Shown here: positions 8,192 to 16,555 of the stretch, piece by piece
Layout: each line of letters opens with the position of its first letter
Position numbering within the stretch: position 1 is the first letter of the stretch
Assembly: GCA_964541075.1 (NCBI GenBank)
Contig: CAZIPZ010000003.1
Location: 1-43,479 of the forward strand
Direction of reading: 5' to 3'
From: CAZIPZ01 sp964541075
Lineage (GTDB): Bacteria; Acidobacteriota; Terriglobia; 20CM-2-55-15
DNA length: 43,479 nucleotides
Made by a program: the position numbers and the translations under genes
Notes under the pieces: generated by a model
Told to the model about the DNA's origin: nothing
The model's database searches: none
What the model saw: the letters and a program-made list of their open reading frames with translations, nothing else

Positions 8192-9196
8192 TCAGCCTGC
8201 GTCCTCATGTGTCAGTTTTCGAAAAACTGCTCGTTTGAGCTCCTCAAGCCCCTCTCCCGTCACCGAAGAAATCTTGATGAGTTCCAGTCGGTTTTTCTTT
8301 GCCCATCTTTCCAGGCGCTTCACCTTCTGTGGCACGGCAGCGTCCATCTTTGCCGCAACGAGTATCTTCAGTTTCTTCGGGAGGGATTCGCTGTGTTTTT
8401 CGAGTTCTGCATTGATCGTCTCAAATTCATCAACCGGATCGAGTTCACTCATCTCGGACATATCGATGAGATGAAGCAAAAGTCGCGTCCGCTCAATGTG
8501 TTTCAAAAACTGGGTTCCAAGTCCGTGTCCCAAATGCGCGCCCTCGATCAGACCCGGAATATCGGCAACGACAAAAGACTTGTCGATGTCGAACGATACG
8601 ACTCCAAGCTGAGGCTCCAACGTTGTGAACGGATAATCGGCAATTTTTGGATGAGCCGCAGAGATCCTCGAAATCAGGGTCGACTTACCGACGTTGGGGT
8701 AGCCGACCAATCCCACGTCAGCCAGCAACTTCAATTCCAGCCTCAAGTTCTTTTCTTCGCCGAACTGACCGTCCTGAGCACGCTGAGGCACACGATTTAC
8801 AGAGGAAGCGAAGTGCGCGTTGCCATGTCCTCCGCGCCCTCCTCGCGCGATCAGAATGCGCTCGCCCGGTTTCGCAAAATCGTGCAATTGCTCGCCGGTA
8901 TCCTCGTCATAGACGATGGTGCCAATGGGAACGGAGATGTCCAGGTCATCTCCGTTGCGCCCATGCCGGTTGCTTCCCTCGCCATGGCGGCCCCGGTCTG
9001 CCTTGAACATGTGCTTGAAACGAAACTTCAGCAGCGTATTTTCGTGCGGATCTGTCAGCAGATAGATGTTGCCGCCATTGCCCCCATCGCCTCCGCTCGG
9101 ACCGCCTTTGGGCACAAATTTCTCGCGGCGGAATGCGATGCATCCGTGGCCGCCATTGCCCGCTTTGACTGTGATTTTGGCTTCGTCAATAAACAT
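8192..9196 (-). CDS. obgE: Obg GTPase, ribosome assembly
   Basis: 334 residues. A glycine-rich Obg fold (MFIDEAKITVKAGNGGHG...GGDGGNGG) is followed by a GTPase domain with P-loop GYPNVGKST and switch II DIPGLIEGA. No C-terminal OCT domain: the protein ends soon after the G domain. Obg assists 50S assembly and links GTP/ppGpp level to growth. A GTG at 9223 is in frame, but that codon lies inside a terminator hairpin, so ATG 9196, which begins the conserved MFIDEAK, is preferred. The ribosome binding site is poor, and the gene sits just behind an intrinsic terminator. Confidence 0.96.
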   Translation of the reverse strand: MFIDEAKITVKAGNGGHGCIAFRREKFVPKGGPSGGDGGNGGNIYLLTDPHENTLLKFRFKHMFKADRGRHGEGSNRHGRNGDDLDISVPIGTIVYDEDTGEQLHDFAKPGERILIARGGRGGHGNAHFASSVNRVPQRAQDGQFGEEKNLRLELKLLADVGLVGYPNVGKSTLISRISAAHPKIADYPFTTLEPQLGVVSFDIDKSFVVADIPGLIEGAHLGHGLGTQFLKHIERTRLLLHLIDMSEMSELDPVDEFETINAELEKHSESLPKKLKILVAAKMDAAVPQKVKRLERWAKKNRLELIKISSVTGEGLEELKRAVFRKLTHEDAG

Positions 9197-9207
9197 CTTC
9201 GTGAGTT

Positions 9208-9249
9208 CAAAAACAAAAGGCACAAAATGGTTTCAGACCATCTTGTGCC
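9208..9249 (-). terminator. intrinsic terminator or attenuator between rpmA and obgE
   Basis: On the minus strand GGCACAAGATGGT (9249-9237), a five-base loop and ACCATTTTGTGCC (9231-9219) pair with one mismatch. A T-rich tail (TTTTGTTTTTG) follows at once. It lies 25 bases behind the rpmA stop and 12 bases before the obgE ATG. Confidence 0.85.
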
Positions 9250-9274
9250 TCTCGCGAATCTTTGAACCTTTGCT

Positions 9275-9532
9275 CTATTCTATCGCCTGGATGCTGACGA
9301 ATTTGCCCGTGCGACCCTTGTCTTCAAAATGAACGATGCCGGGGATCTTGGCAAAGAGAGTGTCATCCTTACCGATTCCAACGTTGAGGCCGGGTTTGAA
9401 CTTTGTGCCGCGCTGGCGAACAAGGATAGACCCGCCAGTTACAACCTGTCCGGCAAAGCGTTTCACTCCGAGCCGTTGCGCATGGCTGTCGCGGCCGTTT
9501 CGTGAACTACCGACCCCTTTTTTATGAGCCAT
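9275..9532 (-). CDS. rpmA: 50S ribosomal protein L27 (bL27)
   Basis: 85 residues, MAHKKGVGSSRNGRDSHAQRLG..., without the N-terminal cleavable extension of Firmicutes; the N-terminal tail reaches the peptidyl transferase centre. Ribosome binding site AAGGAG seven bases before ATG. 11 bases behind rplU. Confidence 0.98.
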   Translation of the reverse strand: MAHKKGVGSSRNGRDSHAQRLGVKRFAGQVVTGGSILVRQRGTKFKPGLNVGIGKDDTLFAKIPGIVHFEDKGRTGKFVSIQAIE

Positions 9533-9543
9533 CTGACAACTCC

Positions 9544-9855
9544 TTAAACGTTAATCTTTTCGATGCGCACCGAAGTGAAGTCCTGCCGATGTCCGTGCGT
9601 CCTTCGATATTGCTTTTTTCGCTTCTTCTTGAAAACGATGATCTTCTTGGCCCGATCGTTTTCAAGAACAGTCGCTTCGATGCTGGCGTTGGAGATGAGG
9701 GGGTTGCCGACAGAGACATTGCCATCATTTTCGACCAACATGACGTTTCCGAGCTCGACCTTGGATCCGACGTCGCCAGCCAGTTTTTCAAGGCGAATCG
9801 TTTGTCCCGGCGTCACACGGTACTGTTTTCCGCCCGATCGAATTACGGCATACAT
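9544..9855 (-). CDS. rplU: 50S ribosomal protein L21 (bL21)
   Basis: 103 residues starting MYAVIRSGGKQYRVTPGQ, with the conserved C-terminal KKIIVFKKKRKKQYRRTHGHRQ. The open frame extends eight codons upstream, but the AGGAGGG eight bases before ATG 9855 fixes the start. First gene of the operon; promoter at 9888-9917. Confidence 0.98.
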   Translation of the reverse strand: MYAVIRSGGKQYRVTPGQTIRLEKLAGDVGSKVELGNVMLVENDGNVSVGNPLISNASIEATVLENDRAKKIIVFKKKRKKQYRRTHGHRQDFTSVRIEKINV

Positions 9856-9887
9856 GGTTGAACCCTCCTGAATTAGCACAAACGTTG

Positions 9888-9917
9888 ATTGTAAAGAGCA
9901 TATTCGACCGATGTCAA
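9888..9917 (-). promoter_or_regulatory. sigma-70 promoter of the rplU-rpmA operon
   Basis: On the minus strand TTGACA (9917-9912), an 18-base spacer and TACAAT (9893-9888). The predicted start is near 9881, giving a leader of about 25 bases that contains the strong AGGAGGG site of rplU. It lies between the xerC stop and rplU. Confidence 0.88.
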
Positions 9918-9957
9918 CGCGAAATCCGCCCGGGGAGCAGCAGCCGATGCGTCATGT

Positions 9958-10863
9958 CTACTTCCTCTTCTTTGCTTTCGGGTGTGCCTTTTCATACTCG
10001 GCCTTAAGGTGCTCGAGGCTGACGTGGGTGTACTTCTGGGTGGTGGAAAGGCTGGCATGTCCTAGAAGCTCCTGGATTGCGCGCAGATCGGCGCCCCGCT
10101 CAAGAAGATGGGTGGCGAACGAATGACGAAGGGTGTGAGGACTCATTCGCCGTCGAACCGGGAGTCGCTGTCGGGCTTTCTGGACCATCTTGCGGATAAC
10201 AGAAGCCTGAAGCCGTTGCCCTCTGATTCCAACAAAAACAGGGACCTGTCCGTCGACATCCACCCGTGTAAGTCCAGCCTGATCTCTTTCTGCGAGATAT
10301 TCCTCCAGGGAACGCGCCGCATATTCGCCAAATGGAACGACGCGCTGCTTCTTGCCCTTTCCGAGCACCCGGACGAGTCTTTGTGCGAGATCCAAATTTT
10401 CGTCATTCAACCCGACGAGTTCGCCGACGCGTAGTCCGCTGCCATACAGCATTTCCAAAATTGCTGCGTCGCGGCGCCCCTTCAGTCCGGCAGTCACGGG
10501 CGCCGCATTGAGCACCGCTTCAACCTCCTCCTCGGTCAGATGCGCTGGCAAACGCTTCGGGAGACGTGGTGAGGAAACGAGCTCTGCTGGATTCGCTTTA
10601 ATCCGACCATCGCGAAGCATGAATTTGAAGAATGTTCTCAAGCACGCAATCTTTCGCGCGACTGAACTCTTATTCAGTTTCTTTACGTAAAGATGATTGA
10701 GAAAATCGCGAATGAAAAGATGATCTACAGATTCGACGTTGGCCTTGCGAATGGCCATGAATTCTTTAAAATCGAGCAGATCTCGTCTGTAGCTCGCCAG
10801 TGTGTATTGGGAAAGCGCCCGGTTCCTCAATGCTTCAAGAAAATCCTCCAAGTGCTTTTCCAT
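9958..10863 (-). CDS. xerC: tyrosine recombinase XerC/XerD
   Basis: 301 residues. An N-terminal SAM-like core-binding domain (about 1-90) is followed by a tyrosine recombinase domain with the complete catalytic set: Arg145 (GLRVGEL), Lys169 (LGKGKK), His243 and Arg246 (HTLRHSFATHLL), His269 (LGHASLSTTQ) and Tyr278 (KYTH). It should resolve chromosome dimers at dif. Position in a housekeeping operon rather than near phage genes argues for the Xer role; whether it is XerC, XerD or a single XerH-like enzyme cannot be told here. Ribosome binding site GGAGG eight bases upstream, inside the 3' end of the aminotransferase gene three bases away. Confidence 0.92.
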   Translation of the reverse strand: MEKHLEDFLEALRNRALSQYTLASYRRDLLDFKEFMAIRKANVESVDHLFIRDFLNHLYVKKLNKSSVARKIACLRTFFKFMLRDGRIKANPAELVSSPRLPKRLPAHLTEEEVEAVLNAAPVTAGLKGRRDAAILEMLYGSGLRVGELVGLNDENLDLAQRLVRVLGKGKKQRVVPFGEYAARSLEEYLAERDQAGLTRVDVDGQVPVFVGIRGQRLQASVIRKMVQKARQRLPVRRRMSPHTLRHSFATHLLERGADLRAIQELLGHASLSTTQKYTHVSLEHLKAEYEKAHPKAKKRK

Positions 10864-10866
10864 AGC

Positions 10867-11781
10867 TTAGTCCTCCAAAGCGAGACTCTTCACGGCATGA
10901 CGGTAGTCGTGAAGCAAGCGAAGTGAGATTGGGCCTGGCCGGCCCTTTCCGACAGGACGGCCATCAACGGTCGTGATGGGAAGAACCTCGCGCGTTGTGC
11001 TGGTCAGAAACATCTCTTCTGCACTTTCTATCTCGCCGGCCTTGAACAGTCCTTCAACCACCTGTAGTCTCATATTTCGCGCCAGATCGAGCACGACCCC
11101 ACGTGTAATCCCTTCGACAATGCCGGCCTCGTGGGATGGCGTCTTTAGCAATCCGTCGCGAACAAAGTAGACATTGCTCGTAATACCGTCCGAAAGACAT
11201 CCGTCCGCCGTTAGCAATATTGCTTCGAACGCACCAGAGGCTTTGGCCTCCTGAAAGGCGAGAACCTGATGAATCAAGCTGCCTGTTTTGAGATCGGCGA
11301 ACGGCTCACCGCGACGAACCGTTGAAATCACCACGCTGACTCCTTGATCGTATAAGGCCTCAGGCAGATCGCTCAGGGGCGCTACGATAATAATGGATCG
11401 GGGGTCACGGCAGGTCTCGATGTCCAGGCTTAAGTCGGAGGCGCCGCGAGTTACGACGACTCGAATTCGGCATTCACCGGCCCCGGGCAGGGCGTTTACA
11501 GTTCGCAGGATTTCTTCTCTGGTCTTGTCTCGATGCCATGGAAGATTGAGACGAACTCCGCGGGCGGAGTGCTCCAGCCGTGCAAAGTGTCGTGAAAAAA
11601 GAAAAGGGCGACGATTATACGTTCGAAGAGTTTCGTAAACGCTGTCTCCGAATAGTAATCCGTGATCGAGAATTGAGATTCGCGCTTCTTCAGGATTGGT
11701 GATCAGACCGTCGATGTTAATGCGGATAGGACCCCCAATCTTCAGACTTGCATTGAACCAAGTTGTGCAGCGCTCGCTCAC
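10867..11781 (-). CDS. class IV aminotransferase (branched-chain or D-amino acid type)
   Basis: PLP-dependent fold type IV enzyme: N-terminal INIDG...ARISILDHGLLFGDSVYETLR, catalytic-lysine segment LKTGSLIHQVLAFQEAKASG, then EAILLTADGCLSDGITSNVYFV and VEGITRGVVLDLA. Close relatives are branched-chain aminotransferase, D-alanine aminotransferase and aminodeoxychorismate lyase, and I cannot separate them by eye. The start is a problem: no ATG is near the conserved N-terminus. GTG 11781 adds about 18 residues and overlaps trmFO by 65 bases. ATT at 11721, sharing one base with the trmFO stop, would give the family length but is a rare initiation codon. Followed three bases later by xerC. Confidence 0.88.
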   Translation of the reverse strand: MSERCTTWFNASLKIGGPIRINIDGLITNPEEARISILDHGLLFGDSVYETLRTYNRRPFLFSRHFARLEHSARGVRLNLPWHRDKTREEILRTVNALPGAGECRIRVVVTRGASDLSLDIETCRDPRSIIIVAPLSDLPEALYDQGVSVVISTVRRGEPFADLKTGSLIHQVLAFQEAKASGAFEAILLTADGCLSDGITSNVYFVRDGLLKTPSHEAGIVEGITRGVVLDLARNMRLQVVEGLFKAGEIESAEEMFLTSTTREVLPITTVDGRPVGKGRPGPISLRLLHDYRHAVKSLALED

Positions 11782-13042
11782 AGAGCAGGCGCTGTTTCTC
11801 CGCCTTAACGGTGCGCTTGGGCGCAATAATCGGCGGAAGAAGTCCAAAATTGATGTTCATGGGAGCGAAGTGTTTTTGCGGCGTGGAGATGTATCGGCAA
11901 AGGGCGCCAATGGCCGTTTCGGGCGGAAGTGTGACTGGCTCCTGACCGCGAACGCGCCGCAAAGCATTCAGTCCCGACACCAGCCCGGAAGCGATGTTTT
12001 CAATGTAGCCTTCGGTGCCGGCCAGTTGTCCCGCAAAGAAAATACGAGGATCGCGCCGCGCAGCCATCGTCGGAAGAAGCGCATCCGGAGCATTGATATA
12101 CGTATTGCGATGGATCTGACCCAAACGCAGAAATTCTGCGTTGTGCAGCCCGGGAATCATTCGGAAAATTCGTTTTTGTTCGGGGAACATCAGGTGATTC
12201 TGAAATCCAACCATGTTGTAGCTGGACTGCATCAAGTCCTCTTGTCGAAGTTGCACGGCTGCGTAGGGTGTTCGTCCTGTCCGCGGATCCTCTAATCCGA
12301 CAGGCCGCATTGGACCGAATCTTAGTGTGTCACGGCCCCGCCTAGCGAGTTCTTCGATCGGAAGACACGATTCGAAGTAGCACGCTTCCTCGAACTCATG
12401 AAGAACCACACTTTGCGCTGAAATCAATGCATCATAAAAAGCGTCATATTGCTCCTTGTTCATCGGGCAGTTGATGTAGTCTTCCGATGCTTTTCCGTAC
12501 CGGCTCGCTCGATAGATCTGGTTCTGATCAATGGATTCAGCGTCGAGGATCGGACTGATCGCATCATAAAAATAGAGATGGTCGGCTCCGCAGAATTCAC
12601 GAATGGATCGTGATAAGGATTCTGAGGTGAGCGGACCGCTGGCGACAATTACCGTTCCTTCGGCCGGAATTTCAAGGACCTCTTCACGCCTCAATTCGAT
12701 CTTTGGTTCGGCTAAGATCGAATCGGTCACGCGTGACGAAAATCGCTCGCGATCCACGGCAAGCGCTGTCCCAGCTGGAACGCGCACGGAGTCCGCAATA
12801 GCCAGCAGCACCGACCCGAGGCGACGCAGTTCCTCCTTCAGCAGCCATGACGCGTTGTAGGGTTGATCTGATTTGAGGGAGTTGCTGCAGACAATTTCCG
12901 CAAGGCGGTCGGTCTGGTGCGCCGGGGTCCTTTTGATGGGACGCATTTCGTAGAGGCGGACCTTCTCGCCTCGCCGGGCGATCTGGAATGCGGCTTCGCA
13001 CCCGGCCAGACCGCCGCCAATGACGGTTATGGCGTCATCCAT
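11717..13042 (-). CDS. trmFO: methylenetetrahydrofolate--tRNA-(uracil-5-)-methyltransferase
   Basis: 441 residues. FAD-dependent folate enzyme that makes ribothymidine 54 in the T loop of tRNA. Rossmann motif VIGGGLAGCEAA at the N-terminus, YEMRP, catalytic-region CSNSLKSD, GLEDPRTGRTPYAAVQLRQ, and C-terminal GTEGYIENIASGLVSGLNALR. Use of TrmFO instead of SAM-dependent TrmA is shared by Firmicutes, Acidobacteriota, Thermus and some proteobacterial groups. Lies nine bases behind accD. Confidence 0.96.
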   Translation of the reverse strand: MDDAITVIGGGLAGCEAAFQIARRGEKVRLYEMRPIKRTPAHQTDRLAEIVCSNSLKSDQPYNASWLLKEELRRLGSVLLAIADSVRVPAGTALAVDRERFSSRVTDSILAEPKIELRREEVLEIPAEGTVIVASGPLTSESLSRSIREFCGADHLYFYDAISPILDAESIDQNQIYRASRYGKASEDYINCPMNKEQYDAFYDALISAQSVVLHEFEEACYFESCLPIEELARRGRDTLRFGPMRPVGLEDPRTGRTPYAAVQLRQEDLMQSSYNMVGFQNHLMFPEQKRIFRMIPGLHNAEFLRLGQIHRNTYINAPDALLPTMAARRDPRIFFAGQLAGTEGYIENIASGLVSGLNALRRVRGQEPVTLPPETAIGALCRYISTPQKHFAPMNINFGLLPPIIAPKRTVKAEKQRLLCERALHNLVQCKSEDWGSYPH

Positions 13043-13051
13043 GAGGTTAGT

Positions 13052-13894
13052 CTACGACATGAAAAATTTCAGGAACGTCGAAATGAACGCCTTCATGTCC
13101 TTGCGATGCACAATCGCGTCGACCATTCCGTGCTCGAGAAGGAACTCGCTCCTCTGGAAACCTTCGGGTAGCTTTTGACGGATCGTCTGTTCAATGACTC
13201 GTGGGCCGGCGAATCCAATCAAGGCGCCCGGTTCCGCAACATTCAGGTCGCCGAGCATTGCAAAGCTCGCCGTGACGCCGCCTGTGGTTGGATCCGTAAG
13301 AACGGATATGTAAGGAAGTTTCTCTTTGTCGAGACGAGCCAGCGCTGATGAAATCTTCGCCATCTGCATGAGGCTGAACACGCCTTCCTGCATGCGCGCT
13401 CCTCCGGAACAGGATACGATGACCAGCGCAGATCGCGTTTTTAGAGCCTGTTCAATTGATCGAGTGATCTTTTCGCCAACGACGGACCCCATGGAGCCGC
13501 CGATGAAACTATATTCCATGGCCGACAGTACGACTGGAAAGCCGTCGAGAGTTCCACTGCTATTCACAACTGCGTCACGGACGCCCACCTTCGAAGGCAA
13601 TGTCTCGATGCTTTCTTTGTATGGCTTGATGGCCTTGAACTGGAGCGGATCCGTCGAGTAAAGAGCCGTTTCGTGCTCCGCCCATCCGGAATCCAAGAGG
13701 AGTTTGATCCGTTCGTATGCGGAAATCTTGTAGTGATAACTACACTTCGGACAGACCTGAATATTGGCTTCGAGGTCCTTCTTCCACAACGGCTCTTTGC
13801 AGCCGGCGCATTTGATCCACAAGCCCTCTGTCACGACCCGCCTGTCTTCGTCGGTGGGCTCCATGCGCTTCTGTTCGCGTTTGAACCAGGTCAT
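13052..13894 (-). CDS. accD: acetyl-CoA carboxylase carboxyltransferase subunit beta
   Basis: 280 residues. N-terminal zinc ribbon (CAGC...CPKC), then a crotonase-like carboxyltransferase core with EYSFIGGSMGSVVGEKI, SCSGGARMQEG, DPTTGGVTASFAMLGD and GFAGPRVIEQT. Pairs with AccA, not in the window, to transfer carboxyl from biotin to acetyl-CoA for fatty acid synthesis. Between gltX (46 bases) and trmFO (9 bases). Confidence 0.97.
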   Translation of the reverse strand: MTWFKREQKRMEPTDEDRRVVTEGLWIKCAGCKEPLWKKDLEANIQVCPKCSYHYKISAYERIKLLLDSGWAEHETALYSTDPLQFKAIKPYKESIETLPSKVGVRDAVVNSSGTLDGFPVVLSAMEYSFIGGSMGSVVGEKITRSIEQALKTRSALVIVSCSGGARMQEGVFSLMQMAKISSALARLDKEKLPYISVLTDPTTGGVTASFAMLGDLNVAEPGALIGFAGPRVIEQTIRQKLPEGFQRSEFLLEHGMVDAIVHRKDMKAFISTFLKFFMS

Positions 13895-13940
13895 AAGCGA
13901 ATCATCATACCGTAAACACCAATAAGGACTTTGAAATTCA

Positions 13941-15254
13941 TCACTGTGGCTGCGGAACAGGAAGGTTCCTCAAGCGGGAAACGGTGCGCTGTTTGCCGAG
14001 AAGTACGATAACGTCAAAGATCCCGGGAGCTGTGCTTTGTCCGGTCAACGCAACGCGCGCCGCGTTAATGAGAACGCCGCCCTTCACGCCAAGTTCGGTT
14101 GCAAGACCCCGCAGCGTCGATTCAACGGCCTCCAGCGTAAAGTCTCCGGTTGCTTCGAGCCGGCCTGCGAGAAGCTTCAAATGCTCACGTACTTGTGGAT
14201 CGCGCAAAAATTTTTGCACTGCCGCGGCATCATAATCATCGACCTCGGGTTTCAAGAAAATCCGCGATTGTCTTGCAAAGTCATGCAACACCTTGGAGCG
14301 CGGCCGCAGCAGGTCCAGGAGTGACTCAAACCAGTTGCCTTCTTCGCTGAGCAGTGAATCCCGCCATAGTCCGGCTTCCACAAAAATCGGTTTGACGGAC
14401 TCCGCGAGACGCGGATACGGCAAAGCAGCCAAGTACTGAGCGTTGAACCACATTAACTTGTCCGGGTTGAAAACAGCATTAGCTTTCGAGACTCCCTCCA
14501 GAGAGAAAGCTTTCGTTAGTTCCTGCTCGCTGAAAATTTCCTGATCCGTGCCAGGAGACCAACCCAGCAGTGCTAAAAAGTTCCGAAGCGCTTCGGGGAG
14601 TATTCCCTGATCTCGATAAGCAGTTACTGAGGTGGCGCCGTGGCGTTTGCTCAAGCGGGTTTTGTCCGGTCCCAGAATCAGCGGGAGATGAGCAAATACC
14701 GGGGGATCAGACCCTAAAGCACGGTAGAGCAAGATCTGCTTGGGTGTGTTCGAAATGTGATCCGCGCCCCGAATTACGTGGCTGATACGCATGTCGAGGT
14801 CATCGACCACGACGCTAAGGTGATAGGTTGGATGGCCATCGGACCGTAGCAGTACAAAGTTTTCAATCGTGTCGCTGTCGATTCTAATTTCGCCGAAGAC
14901 CTCATCCTTGAATGTCACTCTGCCATCAGGTGTTCTGAATCGAACTGCGCCGTCATCGTGGTACGCGCGCCCTCCACGCACGAGGCGCTCGGCGGCTTCC
15001 TGATACTTCTCCAACCGCTTCGACTGGTAGTAGGGCCCCTCATCCCAGTTCAAGCCGAGCCAAGTCATCGCTTCGAGAATGCCTTGTGTCATTTCTTCGC
15101 TGGAGCGCTCAGCATCCGTGTCCTCGATTCGAAGAATGAAGACGCCGTTGTGCTTTCTTGCAAACAGCCAGTCGAACAGCGCGGTCCTGGCGCCGCCAAC
15201 GTGCAGATAGCCGGTAGGAGAAGGTGCGAAGCGAACCCGTATGGATGGATTCAC
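13941..15254 (-). CDS. gltX: glutamyl-tRNA synthetase, short form
   Basis: 437 residues, class I synthetase charging tRNA-Glu. APSPTGYLHVGGARTALFDWLFAR carries the HIGH-type motif (HVGG, 18-21) and LSKRHG is the KMSKS-type loop. Between AYHDDG and VRFRTPDG roughly 40 residues usual in bacterial GluRS (the CFCT...region with zinc-type cysteines and RYDGRCR) are absent, and the flanking sequence joins smoothly. The C-terminal anticodon-binding part is present. GTG start overlapping the TGA of the HEAT-repeat gene (GTGA). It could be a discriminating or non-discriminating GluRS; no gatCAB is in view. Confidence 0.94.
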   Translation of the reverse strand: MNPSIRVRFAPSPTGYLHVGGARTALFDWLFARKHNGVFILRIEDTDAERSSEEMTQGILEAMTWLGLNWDEGPYYQSKRLEKYQEAAERLVRGGRAYHDDGAVRFRTPDGRVTFKDEVFGEIRIDSDTIENFVLLRSDGHPTYHLSVVVDDLDMRISHVIRGADHISNTPKQILLYRALGSDPPVFAHLPLILGPDKTRLSKRHGATSVTAYRDQGILPEALRNFLALLGWSPGTDQEIFSEQELTKAFSLEGVSKANAVFNPDKLMWFNAQYLAALPYPRLAESVKPIFVEAGLWRDSLLSEEGNWFESLLDLLRPRSKVLHDFARQSRIFLKPEVDDYDAAAVQKFLRDPQVREHLKLLAGRLEATGDFTLEAVESTLRGLATELGVKGGVLINAARVALTGQSTAPGIFDVIVLLGKQRTVSRLRNLPVPQPQ

Positions 15255-16507
15255 TGGCTGAGCTTGCGCAGGGCTGAGACTGCCTCGCGAACCACAACGA
15301 CGTCGGAATCCTTGGTTAGCGGGCGAATTTGATCTGCCGACGATTGATCCCCGATGTCGCCGATGATTCGCACCACGCCGGCGCGCACCTTGGGATTCGT
15401 GCTGCCCAGGTATCGATACAGTTCGGGAGTTTTACCTTCAAACTTGCCGAGTTCGTACAAATACACTTCAACCTGGTATGCATTGCGGCTGTCGAGCGCA
15501 TTCGCGAGGTCATTAATGTATTCGTTCTGACCGGAGGAGACGAGGACAAAAGCCAGAGCATTTTTGACGTTCGGTTTTTTTTCACGCGCAAAGCGATCTT
15601 TGAGGCCTATTCCATCGTAGTTGAGTCGGGCAAGTCCTTCCGCGGCTAATTCGCGATAGTAGTCTTCGGGATTATCCAGCAACGATTCGAATAGAGGTCT
15701 TGCGCCTTCGTCTCGAAGAAGCGCGAGCGATTCGAGCGCCCGGTTCTTCAAACGACGATCACGTTCCGTCCGGAAAGTGTTTTCAAGGACAGGCCGAGCC
15801 GCCGTGTGGCCCACGAGACCTACAGAAAGAAGGGCTTCTTCCACTACACGCCGATCCGGATCCCGCAGCGTCCGTTCCAGCGCCGGACCGCTCGCTGGAT
15901 CACGAATGAGCCCGAGAGTCCGCACAACCTCTAGGCGTACATTGATGTGCTCGCGATTTTGGGGATCCTCCAGGACTCCAATCAGTGAGGGAACCTGATC
16001 TTTGCTCTTAAGCGATCCGAGAGCCCGCGCCGCTTCAGAACGCACTTCGTCATCAAAGTCTTTTTGCATTGCCAGCGCCAAAGACGAACTGACGCCAACG
16101 TCCACCGTTGTTCCGGCTGCAATCATTGGGCGATCTTCAGCAAAAAACAAACTTCGGGCTCGGTTGAAGATCGTACGAATCGGTCCCGTTTCTTCGATCG
16201 GAATGTACAAGCGAAGCAAAGAATCGATGGCCTGGAGCCGGACTGTTTTATCAAGGTCGGACTTCAGCGTTTCCGCCAGAACCGGAATCACGTCTGGATG
16301 TCGAATGCGGCCCAATGCCGCCACCATCTTCGCTCGAACGTCGCTTTTGGATTCCTTTTTTATCGCGTTGGCGAGCGCAGGAATGACCTCCTTATTTCCG
16401 GGCCTGGCCATCGCTTCAATTGCCGCTTCGCGTTCTTTGGGACTCGGACTGTCCAGCGATGGGTTCTGAAACAAAAGCAGGGCTAGGAGAACTTGAAGAG
16501 GAAACAT
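15251..16507 (-). CDS. HEAT-repeat protein with signal peptide
   Basis: 418 residues. A short hydrophobic N-terminus (MFPLQVLLALLLFQ) suggests export. The rest is HEAT or PBS-lyase-type repeats of about 30-35 residues with the recurring pattern DVRxxAxxALGxxxxxxxxPxLxxxL, for example VRAKMVAALGRIRHPDVIPVLAETL and VRSEAARALGSLKSKDQVPSLIGVL. Such solenoids bind other proteins; the partner is unknown. It overlaps gltX by 4 bases and appears to head the gltX-accD-trmFO-xerC transcription unit. Confidence 0.85.
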   Translation of the reverse strand: MFPLQVLLALLLFQNPSLDSPSPKEREAAIEAMARPGNKEVIPALANAIKKESKSDVRAKMVAALGRIRHPDVIPVLAETLKSDLDKTVRLQAIDSLLRLYIPIEETGPIRTIFNRARSLFFAEDRPMIAAGTTVDVGVSSSLALAMQKDFDDEVRSEAARALGSLKSKDQVPSLIGVLEDPQNREHINVRLEVVRTLGLIRDPASGPALERTLRDPDRRVVEEALLSVGLVGHTAARPVLENTFRTERDRRLKNRALESLALLRDEGARPLFESLLDNPEDYYRELAAEGLARLNYDGIGLKDRFAREKKPNVKNALAFVLVSSGQNEYINDLANALDSRNAYQVEVYLYELGKFEGKTPELYRYLGSTNPKVRAGVVRIIGDIGDQSSADQIRPLTKDSDVVVVREAVSALRKLSQ

Positions 16508-16555
16508 ATCGCTATTGTAGTCATCTTGAGGTGAGATAGCACAGCCTGAGCGAAA

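Noticed and set aside
8207..9265. 352-codon plus-strand frame opposite obgE
   Set aside because: Antisense shadow; obgE motifs are unambiguous.
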